A DNA stretch of 64,000 nucleotides from JAWXUU01 sp044426085 (GCA_044426085.1 JAWXUU010000001.1:143704-207703), one strand, 5' to 3'. Shown: positions 42,778 through 51,490, counted from the stretch's first letter. Program-made: numbers and translations. The notes: generated by a model not told the origin, from the sequence alone.

Positions 42778-44587
42778 ATTCATCAACCTCCGAAATTGGA
42801 AATTCAACTCTTATGGTTGTTCCCTCATCCAGTTCGCTTTGAACTGATATGCCGTATTCATCGCCAAAGAATATTTTTATTCTGTTGTGAACATTTTGCA
42901 CGCCCACGCCAACTTTATCGCTGTTTTCAATAAATAACGCTTCAACTTGCTCCTCCGTCATGCCAAGTCCGTTATCCGAAACGCTGAGCACGATTTTATC
43001 ACCTTCTTTCTTTCCTGAAATCACAATTTCACCTTCGTCCACCATTCTGTCTATTCCGTGATATATTGCATTTTCAACAAATGGTTGCAATGTTATTTTC
43101 AAGCATTTATATTTCAGAAGTTCTTTATCGACATCAAATCTATATTTAAATTGGTTTTTATACCTTATGTTTTGAATGACAAGATAACTTTCCACATGTT
43201 TCATTTCATCTTCAATGGTGATGATATCGTGTCCCCTGCTTATTGAAATTCTAAAGAAATTTGCAAGTGCAGAAACCATTTCTGCGGCTTCGGTATTGCC
43301 TTTTTGCTGACACATCCATAAAATTGAATCTAGCGTGTTATATAAAAAGTGTGGATTTATTTGCGCTTGCAAGGCTTTCAGTTCAAATTTTCTTAGTTCT
43401 TGTTCTTCCGCAATAACTTCTTCCATAAGGTGCTTGATTTTTTCAGCCATGTGGTCGAAAGATTTCGTTAGGGTTCGCACTTCATAAAACCCATTTGATT
43501 CTGGCATTTTATAGTTTTCTATATTTTCTTCAAACTTTGCCATCTCGCTCATAAGTCCATGTATTGGGCTTGTAAGGTTTTTTGCAAGTATCAACGCAAG
43601 AAACGTTGCAATCACTATTCCACTTCCGAATATTATGAGTATGTAGTTTAGGTATTCATTGAAGTTCACTGTAACCATTTCTTCAATAGAACTCATGCCT
43701 ATGATATACCAATCTGCGCCCTCAACATACGCTGTTGAATATATATTGTTGTTGCCAACATACGTGCCCTCTTTCACAAGGGTTGGTATGATTGCTGTGT
43801 TTTCTTCTTTCAAATTTGAAAAAATCAACTGCTGTTGTGGATGATATATTATATTGCCATATTCATCCGCCACATAAACATACCCTCTGCTTCCGATTGA
43901 AACCTTATCGATATATTTGGATATTCCTGAAAATTCGATATCCATAGTCACATAAATAAGTTCATTTTCGCTGGTTATCGCTTTTGTTGTCATGGTTACA
44001 ACCCACGGATATTCCTGCACAAAAAGATTTTGAACGTGGGGGTTTGATATTTGATATTCAACACCCACCATATTGATATCAACATCAAAGGACTGATTGT
44101 TATCTTGATAGTTATCCTTCAAAACCAAATCGTCCCCCGCGACGTAGTACAATATATTGCCTTGATTGTCGTATAACACAATTGAAACAATGTCTGAACG
44201 CAAATCAAAAATCGTTTGCAAATCGCCATACATTTTTTGTTCATCTTCAGATTCTTCTTCAACGACGTTCTTGATATTATCAATAGTTTCCACTCTGTCT
44301 TGCACGAATGTGTCGATGCTCATGGAAATGTTGCTTACTGCTTGTGCTGTTGTTGTTTTTGCTGAATCTTCAATGGTTTGATTGTATCTTGAAAGCATAA
44401 GTGCTGAAGTGAGTAATAAAACAATCATTGTTGTTATCAAAACGATGATTATCATCACTGTGCGCAAAGATGTTTTCTCACGCAAGATTTTTTTCACCTT
44501 ATCAAAGAGCGAGCGTGGAAACTTTGCAGTGCTGTTATTAAGTTTTTCATTATTGCCATTTTCTTGCAAGTTGTTATCTCGTTTCAT
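42767..44587 (-). CDS. YesM/LytS-type sensor histidine kinase
   Basis: A 606-residue membrane kinase: TM1 near 40-65, an extracellular dCache-like domain (about 70-310), TM2 near 315-335, HAMP (about 335-390), the histidine region QAQINPHFLYNTLDSILWM with phospho-accepting His, and a HATPase domain with PFVENAIYHGI and SDNGLGM. This kinase class pairs with YesN-type regulators. The large outer domain could touch the lipoprotein encoded next. Start ATG follows GAGGA and overlaps the regulator gene by 14 bp. Confidence 0.92.
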   Translation of the reverse strand: MKRDNNLQENGNNEKLNNSTAKFPRSLFDKVKKILREKTSLRTVMIIIVLITTMIVLLLTSALMLSRYNQTIEDSAKTTTAQAVSNISMSIDTFVQDRVETIDNIKNVVEEESEDEQKMYGDLQTIFDLRSDIVSIVLYDNQGNILYYVAGDDLVLKDNYQDNNQSFDVDINMVGVEYQISNPHVQNLFVQEYPWVVTMTTKAITSENELIYVTMDIEFSGISKYIDKVSIGSRGYVYVADEYGNIIYHPQQQLIFSNLKEENTAIIPTLVKEGTYVGNNNIYSTAYVEGADWYIIGMSSIEEMVTVNFNEYLNYILIIFGSGIVIATFLALILAKNLTSPIHGLMSEMAKFEENIENYKMPESNGFYEVRTLTKSFDHMAEKIKHLMEEVIAEEQELRKFELKALQAQINPHFLYNTLDSILWMCQQKGNTEAAEMVSALANFFRISISRGHDIITIEDEMKHVESYLVIQNIRYKNQFKYRFDVDKELLKYKCLKITLQPFVENAIYHGIDRMVDEGEIVISGKKEGDKIVLSVSDNGLGMTEEQVEALFIENSDKVGVGVQNVHNRIKIFFGDEYGISVQSELDEGTTIRVEFPISEVDEYAK

Positions 44588-46157
44588 TTTTCCTCATTTG
44601 ATTTGGCGACTGATTGAAATATTTTTTAAAGCTGTATGAGAAATAGTGTTGGTCACCATATCCCACTTCTTCGCTGATTTCCATAATCTTTTTTGGCGTG
44701 CCAAGCAACAATTCCTTGGCTTTTGTCATTCTTGATTCTGTGAGAATATCGATAAAACTTTTGCCGATATTTTTTTTGATTAATCCCGAAAGATAATTTG
44801 GTGAGCAATGCAATCTTTCTGAAAGAAGGTTCAAGCTCATATCGCCGTTTGCATATTCCTTTTTGATAATTTCAACTGCACTTTCTGAAAGCACATCTAG
44901 TGTTTTCTTTCTTTGGCTTGAAATTTGACTTGCTAGCCTTGTTGCATAAGACTTGATGTCTTGCTCGATTTCCCTTCTTGATTTTGAAAACGTAAACGCT
45001 GAAAAAACTTCCACAAACGATTCATTTTCACCTTGCAACTGCCCTTGCGCACGATACAGCATCATTTGGAATTCTAGAATGCATATGTTGTATTGCATAG
45101 GAGAAATTTTGCTTATTGCCATATGTTTAAAAATTTGGTCTGTATATTCACCTACGTCCACTTCATCCGACAGCTTGATTTTAAGTTCTAGTTCAAAAAT
45201 CATTTCCGTGATGGAAAAATCCTCTTGCGGGCTCAGAATATCGCTATACGCTATTATTTGTTCATTGGTTTTTTCAATACTGCTGAGCGCTTCCCTGCCT
45301 TGGGAAAAAGCTTTGCCAAGGTTGGTGATATCTGAAAAGTTTAAACTTTGACCAATATATGCTTGCACATTCATCACTCGTCTTGCAGAAAGAACGATGT
45401 CTTTTGTCAAAATCCGAATATATTTTTTCAGTGTATTTTCCGATTCGCAAGCACAAATGACAACATTGTTTTTATGAATTAAGCATTCACAATTAAGATA
45501 TTTTTTTGAAATTATATTTGAAATATTCAACAATCTTTTCAAATCTGTTTCGTGATTATCATCTGATCCCGTAGGTGCCACACTAACAACGCATGCCACA
45601 TATGCATGTCCAGTTGGTGGCGAAACAGGAATTGATATCTCTATGCCGTCGAAAGATGATTGGATTTGTTTGTGCGTTATATTATTTAGCAAGAGGTTTG
45701 TGAAAAGCAAATCTTTTTTTACTGTTTGCAATTCTTTTATCGCATCGATATGGCTGTCGATATCGAGAATTTCAACGTACTTTTCATCCATTTTGTTTTT
45801 GATGTTCTTGAATTCTTCAACAATCTGTTTTGGCGAAAGAGGTTTCAAAAGATATTCCAAAATATTATATCTTATCGCTTCTTTTGCAAACTTGAAATGG
45901 TCGTATCCAGAAAGGAAAACTATCTGCACGTTTGGCCTAAGTTCACGCACAGCCCGTGCGAGCTCTATGCCACCAACAAGGGGCATTTTTATATCGCTTA
46001 CAAGAAGGTCTGGATCTAGTTGTTCAACAAGTTCCAATGCCTCCACACCATTGGATGCCTCGCCCACGATTTCAAACCCAAGTTCTTGCCAATCAACCGC
46101 AGAAATCAGTGCTTTTCTGATATCTTCTTCGTCGTCTACCATAAGTACTGTATACAT
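44574..46157 (-). CDS. YesN-type response regulator with AraC DNA-binding domain
   Basis: A 527-residue regulator: receiver domain 1-120 with D55 in SDIKMP and the conserved K in LLKPLS, a long middle region (120-420) of unknown fold, and an AraC-type double helix-turn-helix at about 425-525 (MSLNLLSERLHCSPNYLSGL, then KIMEISEEVGYGDQHYFSYS). Partner of the kinase encoded next. The adjacent mglBAC promoter is the obvious target. Confidence 0.93.
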   Translation of the reverse strand: MYTVLMVDDEEDIRKALISAVDWQELGFEIVGEASNGVEALELVEQLDPDLLVSDIKMPLVGGIELARAVRELRPNVQIVFLSGYDHFKFAKEAIRYNILEYLLKPLSPKQIVEEFKNIKNKMDEKYVEILDIDSHIDAIKELQTVKKDLLFTNLLLNNITHKQIQSSFDGIEISIPVSPPTGHAYVACVVSVAPTGSDDNHETDLKRLLNISNIISKKYLNCECLIHKNNVVICACESENTLKKYIRILTKDIVLSARRVMNVQAYIGQSLNFSDITNLGKAFSQGREALSSIEKTNEQIIAYSDILSPQEDFSITEMIFELELKIKLSDEVDVGEYTDQIFKHMAISKISPMQYNICILEFQMMLYRAQGQLQGENESFVEVFSAFTFSKSRREIEQDIKSYATRLASQISSQRKKTLDVLSESAVEIIKKEYANGDMSLNLLSERLHCSPNYLSGLIKKNIGKSFIDILTESRMTKAKELLLGTPKKIMEISEEVGYGDQHYFSYSFKKYFNQSPNQMRKNETR

Positions 46158-46210
46158 TTTTATACCTCATCATATTTTCTTTTACGAGTTTCCCCAAACC
46201 TATATATTTT

Positions 46211-46239
46211 ATAGTAACTTATATATTCGTTTTATTCAA
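46211..46239 (-). promoter_or_regulatory. promoter of the sensor operon
   Basis: TTGAAT (46234-46239), 17-bp spacer, TACTAT (46211-46216). Phased A/T tracts fill the 60 bp upstream, as in UP-element-like promoters. Confidence 0.65.
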
Positions 46240-46302
46240 TACTTTTTTAAAAATTTTTTGCGTTTTTTAAATATTTTTTTAAAAAACCATTCAATTATAG
46301 CA

Positions 46303-46338
46303 AAAAAGTGCACCGAGTTTTCTTGGTACACTTTTTTT
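46303..46338 (-). terminator. terminator of the URO-D-family gene
   Basis: GTGCACCGAG-TTTT-CTTGGTACAC stem flanked by A6 and T7, functional in either direction. Confidence 0.85.
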
Positions 46339-46384
46339 ATTATAAGAATTGTATGAGAATATAATTAGTACTTGCAAATTCACT

Positions 46385-47392
46385 TTACTTTTGACCCTTA
46401 AAAACTTCAAGCATTGCAACGATATTTGCCGGTGGCACATCGAATGCAAGTGCGTGTGTTGGAGCCCAAATATATCCGCCGTTCTTAGATAGAATATCTT
46501 TGACTCTGATACATTCTGCTTTCACTTCTTCTGGTGAAACATAAGGCAAAACTTGTTGTGTTGAAATTCCACCCCAGAAAGAAAGTCTGTCGCCGATTTC
46601 TTCTTTGATTTTCACGATATCGTAAACTTCCGGTTGGAATGTTTGATAGCAATCAAGTCCAATTTCAACAAGGTCTGGCAAGATTTCACTGCAGTCGCCA
46701 CAAGAGTGTTGCAAAATAAATTTTCCACCTTTTTTTGCGTGCGCATACATTTTTGCCATTCTTGGTTTTATAAATCTTCTCCAAAGGTCAGGGCCCATGA
46801 TAAGTCCCTTTTGTTGACCCCAGTCATCTCCGAAATAGAAACCGTCAAGGTCATATTCGTTATAAATATCAATAACTTTAAGGTTATGTTCCAAAATTTT
46901 ATCAAGAAGTTCATCAACAAATTCTTCATCTGTTAGCATCCAAACAAGTGCATTTTCCATTCCGCAATAGCTCCAAAGTCTTTCAAACATTGAAAAACCA
47001 ATACCTGCGAAAGTAAATCTGTCACCCTTCACTGCAAGATGTGCTTCTATTTCTGCTCTGATTCTCGCTTCGGGAAGTTCCGGCGTTGGATAAAGTTCAA
47101 TTTCAGGCTCGTCAATAACGATATCTGAAACACCGATATCTTTATCAGCACCTTCACGATTCCATGTAACGCCAAAACCATCTTTGAAATGTTCTGGTTT
47201 ATCTTCTAGTTCAGTTGGATAATTCCAATATTGAATGTAGTGCAAATGACATCCCATTTCATCTTCAATATTTGGATTGCCTGTGTACTCAACCAGTGCA
47301 TCCATGGCTTGCATTGTGCAATCAATACTGTATGGCACGATGTCTGTGTCTTCATGGCGAAGTGCAGCAATAACTCTTTCTCTTCTTGTCAT
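46385..47392 (-). CDS. uroporphyrinogen decarboxylase-fold protein (methyltransferase-like)
   Basis: A 335-residue TIM-barrel protein of the URO-D superfamily. It begins MTRRERVIAALRHEDTDIVP and has FILQHSCGDCSEILPDL, where H-x-C matches the zinc-binding motif of MtaA/CmuA-type cobamide:thiol methyltransferases rather than heme-pathway HemE. No corrinoid-binding protein lies beside it. The product could be a stand-alone methyltransferase or a demethylase part. Divergent from a PocR-AraC regulator over overlapping promoters. Confidence 0.85.
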   Translation of the reverse strand: MTRRERVIAALRHEDTDIVPYSIDCTMQAMDALVEYTGNPNIEDEMGCHLHYIQYWNYPTELEDKPEHFKDGFGVTWNREGADKDIGVSDIVIDEPEIELYPTPELPEARIRAEIEAHLAVKGDRFTFAGIGFSMFERLWSYCGMENALVWMLTDEEFVDELLDKILEHNLKVIDIYNEYDLDGFYFGDDWGQQKGLIMGPDLWRRFIKPRMAKMYAHAKKGGKFILQHSCGDCSEILPDLVEIGLDCYQTFQPEVYDIVKIKEEIGDRLSFWGGISTQQVLPYVSPEEVKAECIRVKDILSKNGGYIWAPTHALAFDVPPANIVAMLEVFKGQK

Positions 47393-47423
47393 TATTTTCG
47401 TTCCCCCAAGCTTTTTTTCTTAA

Positions 47424-47452
47424 TTATATTGACAAATTGCAAATTATGCAAT
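47424..47452 (-). promoter_or_regulatory. promoter of the URO-D-family gene
   Basis: TTGCAT (47447-47452), 17-bp spacer, TATAAT (47424-47429), overlapping the divergent promoter almost completely. Confidence 0.75.
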
Positions 47453-47458
47453 ATACTA
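47430..47458 (+). promoter_or_regulatory. promoter of the PocR-AraC gene
   Basis: TTGACA (47430-47435), 17-bp spacer, TATACT (47453-47458). The spacer holds ATTGCA-AATTA-TGCAAT (47437-47453), a perfect inverted repeat. Confidence 0.8.
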
Positions 47459-47496
47459 ATGTAAAATAAATGTCTTATTGTTAAGGAAATTAAAAA

Positions 47497-48321
47497 ATGT
47501 TAGAAATTAACTACACAAAATTGAATGAAGTTTTACAAGCTTTCTATCGAACAACAGGTGCAAGGGTGGGCATTTTTGATGAAAACAAGAATGAAATTCT
47601 CTGCTATCCACAAGATATTTGCAAACTTTGCAAGACGTTGCGAAGCAATCCGCACATCAATAAACGGTGCGTTAATTCCGACAAAAAAGCATTTGAAATC
47701 TGCAAACAAACAAAAGCGCCCTACACATACGAATGCGATATGGGGCTTTACGAATCTGTTGCACCAATCGTCACCGATGGGAAAATCATAGCTTACGTCA
47801 TGATGGGACAAGTTGCTTGCATTTCAAGCAAAAGTGAAATAACCGACAGAGCAAGCAAATATTTTTCGAATATGCAAGAAATAGAAAGCATTGTTTACAA
47901 ACTAAAAAACATCAGTTCCGACCAGCTTACAAGTTCGGCATATCTCATGAATGTTTGTGTTGAATATCTTTTTTCAACGGCAACAATCATCCATGAAAGC
48001 GTGGATTTTTTCGCTAAACTTGATAAATACATTGCAAAAAATATGCGGAATAAAATTTTAGCCGACGACGTGTGCACTTATTTTGGGATTTCAAGAACAA
48101 CCCTGCATTATCAACTTAAAAATAAATATCAAATGAACTTTTCACAAAGGTTGAATTACTTGAGAATCGAAAAAGCAAAAAAAATGTTGATTCAGAAAAC
48201 CCCCATCGAAGATATATGTGGCAATATCGGCATATCCGAAAAAAGCTATTTTTATAAAACATTCAAAAACATAACCGGCAAAACAATAAAAGAATTTTTA
48301 ATCGACAACATCAGCATATAA
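47497..48321 (+). CDS. AraC family regulator with PocR sensory domain
   Basis: A 274-residue activator. The PocR domain (about 5-165) has the conserved cysteine spacing CKLCKTLRS...CVNSDKKAFEICK...YECDMGL and the SVAPIVTDGKIIAYVMMGQV core; PocR domains bind small hydroxylated or methylated metabolites such as propanediol. The AraC-type helix-turn-helix follows at 185-270. AAGGA lies 8 nt before the start. It very likely controls the divergent URO-D-family gene. Confidence 0.9.
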   Translation: MLEINYTKLNEVLQAFYRTTGARVGIFDENKNEILCYPQDICKLCKTLRSNPHINKRCVNSDKKAFEICKQTKAPYTYECDMGLYESVAPIVTDGKIIAYVMMGQVACISSKSEITDRASKYFSNMQEIESIVYKLKNISSDQLTSSAYLMNVCVEYLFSTATIIHESVDFFAKLDKYIAKNMRNKILADDVCTYFGISRTTLHYQLKNKYQMNFSQRLNYLRIEKAKKMLIQKTPIEDICGNIGISEKSYFYKTFKNITGKTIKEFLIDNISI

Positions 48322-48326
48322 TAACA

Positions 48327-48352
48327 AAAGACCGATTTTCGTCGGTCTTTTG
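48327..48352 (+). terminator. terminator of the PocR-AraC gene
   Basis: AAAAGACCGA-TTTTCG-TCGGTCTTTT, 10-bp stem, 6 bp after the stop codon. Confidence 0.85.
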
Positions 48353-48460
48353 GGGTTTGGTTTTATAAATCGCAAAATGCTCATTTTGCACAAACTTGCT
48401 TTATATGCTTTTATGATCATGTTCTTATACTTTTTTTACATCAATCTAGCATATATAAAT

Positions 48461-49414
48461 CTAGGTCATGTGAGACTTTACAATAGTGTTCTTTTCGGCT
48501 TTGATATTTTCAAGTTCAGCTTTAGTCTCTTCGCTAAGTTGTTTCAACTTTTCAATAACGCTTAATATATCATTTTTTAATTTGCGCACGTTTTCGATTG
48601 CGGCATCGATTTTTTTAAGCACAAAAAAATCAACAAGAAATCCATCTAAAAGAAAATCCGCAAAACCCCATCCGCCACCAATTGCAATCGTGAATTCCGA
48701 TGCAATTGAAACATCAGCTAGTTCCGTTTTGAACTTCCCAAGCTGTTTTTGAAGTGAGTTCAAGAGCTCTTCCGCTTCGTTTATTCGGTCATGCTTAACC
48801 ATAAAAGAAAGTAATCCGCCATTCAAAAACAAGTCATAAACGCCCCAACTGTGTGCAGAATGTAACTTTTCCAAAATAGCGTTTGTGATATCTAAACTGC
48901 ATTCGCCCTCGTGGATTGCTTGATCTATTTCTCGTATATTTTGTCTGGAGTGTATTTGTTGTTTTTCTATTTTCGTAAGGCGAATGCCATCGACTGATTC
49001 GCTTTTTTCTATCGCATCAGATTTCACTTCAAACAAAATTTTGTATCTTGTTTCGCTTTCATTCAAAACTGCAAGTTGGGCTTTATAGTCCGCAACTTCT
49101 TGCGAAACACTTTCAAGCTGAGCCACTGCCGATTGGTATTTCAATGCCATCTCGCATGCTTCAGCCTTTTCTTTGATGATTTTTTCATCCATTTTGCCTA
49201 TTATATGATAAAAAAAGTTAGAAAGGCTTTGTTTTGATAAGTTTTCCACATCAGCATTTTCAGCTTTCAACGCAGATTGCAAATCTTCAACTTTTTTATG
49301 CAAATCCGACTTGTCATTCAAAAGCGATTGCAACTTACCTTCCACCGAAGGTATGCAAACTATATCTTCATACAATTTTCGCATCTCTTGATCGTGCAAA
49401 TATATATTCTTCAT
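48461..49414 (-). CDS. coiled-coil protein of unknown function
   Basis: A 317-residue, charged, mostly helical protein: heptad-like stretches at about 30-60, 75-110, 210-235 and 265-310, broken by two short hydrophobic patches (HSWGVYDLFLNGGLLSFMV and AIGGGWGFADFLLDGFLVDFF). No transmembrane helix or enzyme motif is certain. The matched GG-containing patches may be amphipathic membrane or protein contact sites. Start follows GGAGG. It is a single-gene unit. Confidence 0.7.
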   Translation of the reverse strand: MKNIYLHDQEMRKLYEDIVCIPSVEGKLQSLLNDKSDLHKKVEDLQSALKAENADVENLSKQSLSNFFYHIIGKMDEKIIKEKAEACEMALKYQSAVAQLESVSQEVADYKAQLAVLNESETRYKILFEVKSDAIEKSESVDGIRLTKIEKQQIHSRQNIREIDQAIHEGECSLDITNAILEKLHSAHSWGVYDLFLNGGLLSFMVKHDRINEAEELLNSLQKQLGKFKTELADVSIASEFTIAIGGGWGFADFLLDGFLVDFFVLKKIDAAIENVRKLKNDILSVIEKLKQLSEETKAELENIKAEKNTIVKSHMT

Positions 49415-49463
49415 ATCGCCTCCTATAAAACTGTTATTGGCAGTGCAATATCAAAATCGCAAA

Positions 49464-49497
49464 CTGCTGAACTCTTCGCAATTTAAAATTTCAGCAG
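49464..49497. promoter_or_regulatory. inverted repeat upstream of the coiled-coil gene
   Basis: CTGCTGAA and TTCAGCAG arms 18 bp apart, overlapping a putative TTGACA-N16-TAAATT promoter for the minus-strand gene. Possible operator. Confidence 0.4.
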
Positions 49498-49557
49498 TCA
49501 CTGTCAACTTTTTAAGAAATGCTTCCTATTTCTGTCAGCTTATCCATAGTACACCAT

Positions 49558-49759
49558 AAATAAAAGCCCTTGAAACCAAGGGCTTTTTTCCATCAAAATA
49601 TTAGTTTTCTTTCAGATGATATCCTATTCAAGTATTGGGCAACTAATAAACCGAATGATCCCTCCACAGTTCACTTCCTTGACCAAGATTCCTGCGTCGA
49701 ATGGCAAGTGCAACACTAGTTTGCACTGGAAGTATTAAGCCACTTTCCTTGCTTATATA
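49558..49759 (-). ncRNA. ~200-nt structured RNA gene with own promoter and terminator
   Basis: No ORF fits this segment, yet it has a strong promoter and terminator. Visible helices on the minus strand: AGTGCAA/TTGCACT with a 7-nt loop, enclosed by AGTGGC/GCCATT; then a 9-bp helix AGTGAACTG/CGGTTTATT (with G-U pairs) closing a purine-rich loop TGGAGGGATCATT, enclosed by TGGTCAAG/CTTGAATA. Size, promoter strength and solitary position suit a housekeeping RNA such as 6S or the raiA-type RNA of Firmicutes and actinobacteria; I cannot match it to either from memory. It is not SRP RNA, tmRNA or RNase P by size and motifs. A 5'-leader riboswitch is unlikely since the transcript ends before the next gene. 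Confidence 0.7.
49562..49587 (-). terminator. terminator of the structured RNA
   Basis: AAAAGCCCTTG-AAAC-CAAGGGCTTTTTT: 11-bp stem; minus strand ends in TTTTATTT, plus strand in T6. Confidence 0.85.
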
Positions 49760-49765
49760 TTATAT

Positions 49766-49794
49766 ATAATACGTTAATTAAACACACTTGTCAA
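49766..49794 (-). promoter_or_regulatory. promoter of the structured RNA
   Basis: TTGACA (49789-49794), 17-bp spacer, TATTAT (49766-49771); start expected near 49759. Confidence 0.85.
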
Positions 49795-49844
49795 GTCATT
49801 TTTATGTCTATTAAAGAATAACAGCGTACTTCAAACTTATAAAA

Positions 49845-49951
49845 ATATGCATATATGGTGCATAACTAAGTCGAAAATTATGCATTTATGTCAATTTTAT
49901 ATGTCCAAAAATCTGCATGTACTTGACAAACACTTGTTTTAATGCTAATAT
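49845..49951 (+). promoter_or_regulatory. promoter and TGCATA repeats of the ATPase gene
   Basis: TTGACA (49923-49928), 17-bp spacer, TAATAT (49946-49951). Upstream, three TGCATA/TATGCA words (about 49846-49891) could be regulator sites. Confidence 0.65.
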
Positions 49952-49967
49952 TTACATGAGGTGGATT

Positions 49968-51266
49968 ATGTTAAAACGTAAAATAGAACAAAATCTTATA
50001 GATTGGAAAAACAATAAAAACAAAGAGTGCCTCCTTGTGAAGGGTGCTCGACAAGTTGGCAAGACTTTCATCATTCGTGAATTTGGTAAATCAAATTATA
50101 CCCATTTTCTTGAAATCAACTTTGAACAAAAACCTGAATTTAAAGAAGTTTTTAACGGCTCACTGGACACCGATGAAATAATAAAACAACTTTCTCTGCT
50201 TATTCCATCCGCTCGATTTGTACCAAATGAGACATTGCTTTTCTTGGACGAAATACAAGCGTGTCCAAAAGCACGTACTAGTTTGAAATTTTTTGCCGAA
50301 GACAATAGATTTGACGTTATTGCTTCGGGCAGTTTGCTCGGCATAAATTATAAAGACGTATCTTCATATCCTGTTGGATATGAAAGACAAATTCAGCTCC
50401 ATTCCCTTGATTTTGAAGAATTTTTATGGGCAACAGGCGTGACAGACAAAAGCATTGCGGATATTAAAGAATATTTCTTATCACTTGAATATATTCCCCA
50501 CGTTATCAACGATAAAATGCTTTCACTTGTGCGTGAGTATATCACCATTGGCGGTATGCCATCTGTTGTGAATAAATATCTTGAAACAAAAAATTTCAGC
50601 GAAGTTCACGCAGAACAAGAGAAAATCACAACTTCATATCTTGATGATATCGCAAAATATGCACCGACTAGCGACAAACCAAAAGCTCGCAACTGCTATT
50701 TATCAATACCAAATCAACTGCTTAAAGAAAACAAAAAATTCAAATATTCTGCCGTGGAAAAAGGTGGCACTTCTCGCAAATACACAAACAGCCTAGACTG
50801 GCTTAGAGATGCAAATTTAGCAACGTTTTGCTTCAATGTTTCTACGCCAACATTTCCGCTTGGCGCTTACAAAAAAGATAACGAGTTTAAAATATATTTG
50901 AACGATATTGGACTTTTAGTTTCAATGTATGGCTTTGAAATGAAGGCTGCAATAATCAAAAATACTTTGACAGGCAGTGCAAAAGGTGGGATATACGAAA
51001 ATCTTATTGCTGATATGCTGATCAAAAAGAATATTCCACTGGTTTATTACAAGTCAGAAAACAGCACGCTTGAAATCGAATTTTTGATAAACAGCGAAAT
51101 AAATATCATCCCCGTAGAAGTGAAAGCAGGCAATTCTGCAACGGCTTCACTGAATAGCTATCTGCAAAAATTCAAGCCAGAATACGCATACAAATTCATA
51201 ACGGGTAACGCAGGCGAAAATGAAAACAAACGCACACTGCCACTTTATATGGCAATGTTCTTATAA
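49968..51266 (+). CDS. AAA family ATPase with DUF4143
   Basis: A 432-residue P-loop protein: Walker A GARQVGKT (26-33), Walker B LLFLDEIQ (90-97), then a DUF4143 C-terminal half with a PD-(D/E)xK-like core near YENLIADMLIKK and IIPVEVKAG. These ATPases are common, scattered accessory genes of uncertain role, often thought to be linked with defence or toxin-like functions. The ATG at 49968 follows GAGGTGG and is preferred to an upstream start without a site. Single-gene unit with own promoter and terminator. Confidence 0.88.
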   Translation: MLKRKIEQNLIDWKNNKNKECLLVKGARQVGKTFIIREFGKSNYTHFLEINFEQKPEFKEVFNGSLDTDEIIKQLSLLIPSARFVPNETLLFLDEIQACPKARTSLKFFAEDNRFDVIASGSLLGINYKDVSSYPVGYERQIQLHSLDFEEFLWATGVTDKSIADIKEYFLSLEYIPHVINDKMLSLVREYITIGGMPSVVNKYLETKNFSEVHAEQEKITTSYLDDIAKYAPTSDKPKARNCYLSIPNQLLKENKKFKYSAVEKGGTSRKYTNSLDWLRDANLATFCFNVSTPTFPLGAYKKDNEFKIYLNDIGLLVSMYGFEMKAAIIKNTLTGSAKGGIYENLIADMLIKKNIPLVYYKSENSTLEIEFLINSEINIIPVEVKAGNSATASLNSYLQKFKPEYAYKFITGNAGENENKRTLPLYMAMFL

Positions 51267-51279
51267 AATACAGCGAAAA

Positions 51280-51312
51280 AAGTCCACTTTAGTGATGAAC
51301 TAAAGTGGACTT
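51280..51312 (+). terminator. terminator of the ATPase gene
   Basis: AAGTCCACTTTAG and CTAAAGTGGACTT form a 13-bp stem with a 7-nt loop, 14 bp after the stop. Confidence 0.8.
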
Positions 51313-51339
51313 ATTCTTGGTGTACCCAGGTTGGATTCG
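51312..51339 (-). repeat. partial copy of the tRNA-Arg 3' end
   Basis: TATTCTTGGTGTACCC is identical to 51492-51507 (the tRNA CCA end and its flank), and TGGATTCG of the T-arm follows after a short divergent piece. The 5' part of a tRNA is absent. The two copies are 180 bp apart in the same orientation. Confidence 0.75.
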
Positions 51340-51379
51340 CTCCGTTTCGGCTTTGCCTTCACTTTCACGGCGGCTTTGC

Positions 51380-51405
51380 TAAAAAACATGCCACTGGCAT
51401 GTTTT
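51380..51405. other. hairpin between the tRNA-end repeats
   Basis: AAAAACATGCC-ACT-GGCATGTTTTT, an 11-bp perfect stem in the block between the two tRNA-end copies. It may be a second terminator or part of a small repeat element. Confidence 0.6.
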
Positions 51406-51462
51406 TCTTTACGCAAAGTGTTCTCACCCAGTCGCGATGCCGTTGGGACGAGCATCAAAAAG

Positions 51463-51490
51463 AGCACCACAGAAAAAACTACAGTGCTTT
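51463..51490 (-). terminator. terminator of tRNA-Arg
   Basis: On the minus strand AGCACTGTAG/CTGTGGTGCT pair over 10 bp (three G-U) with a T6 loop, then CTTTTT. Located 8 bp after the tRNA 3' end. Confidence 0.7.

Noticed and set aside
46385..47392. HemE (heme-pathway uroporphyrinogen decarboxylase)
   Set aside because: The zinc-type HxC motif and lack of heme genes favour the methyltransferase branch of the fold.
49558..49759. SAM riboswitch reading of the structured RNA (GTGGAGGGA word)
   Set aside because: Other SAM-I core elements are missing, and the transcript terminates before any downstream gene on its strand.
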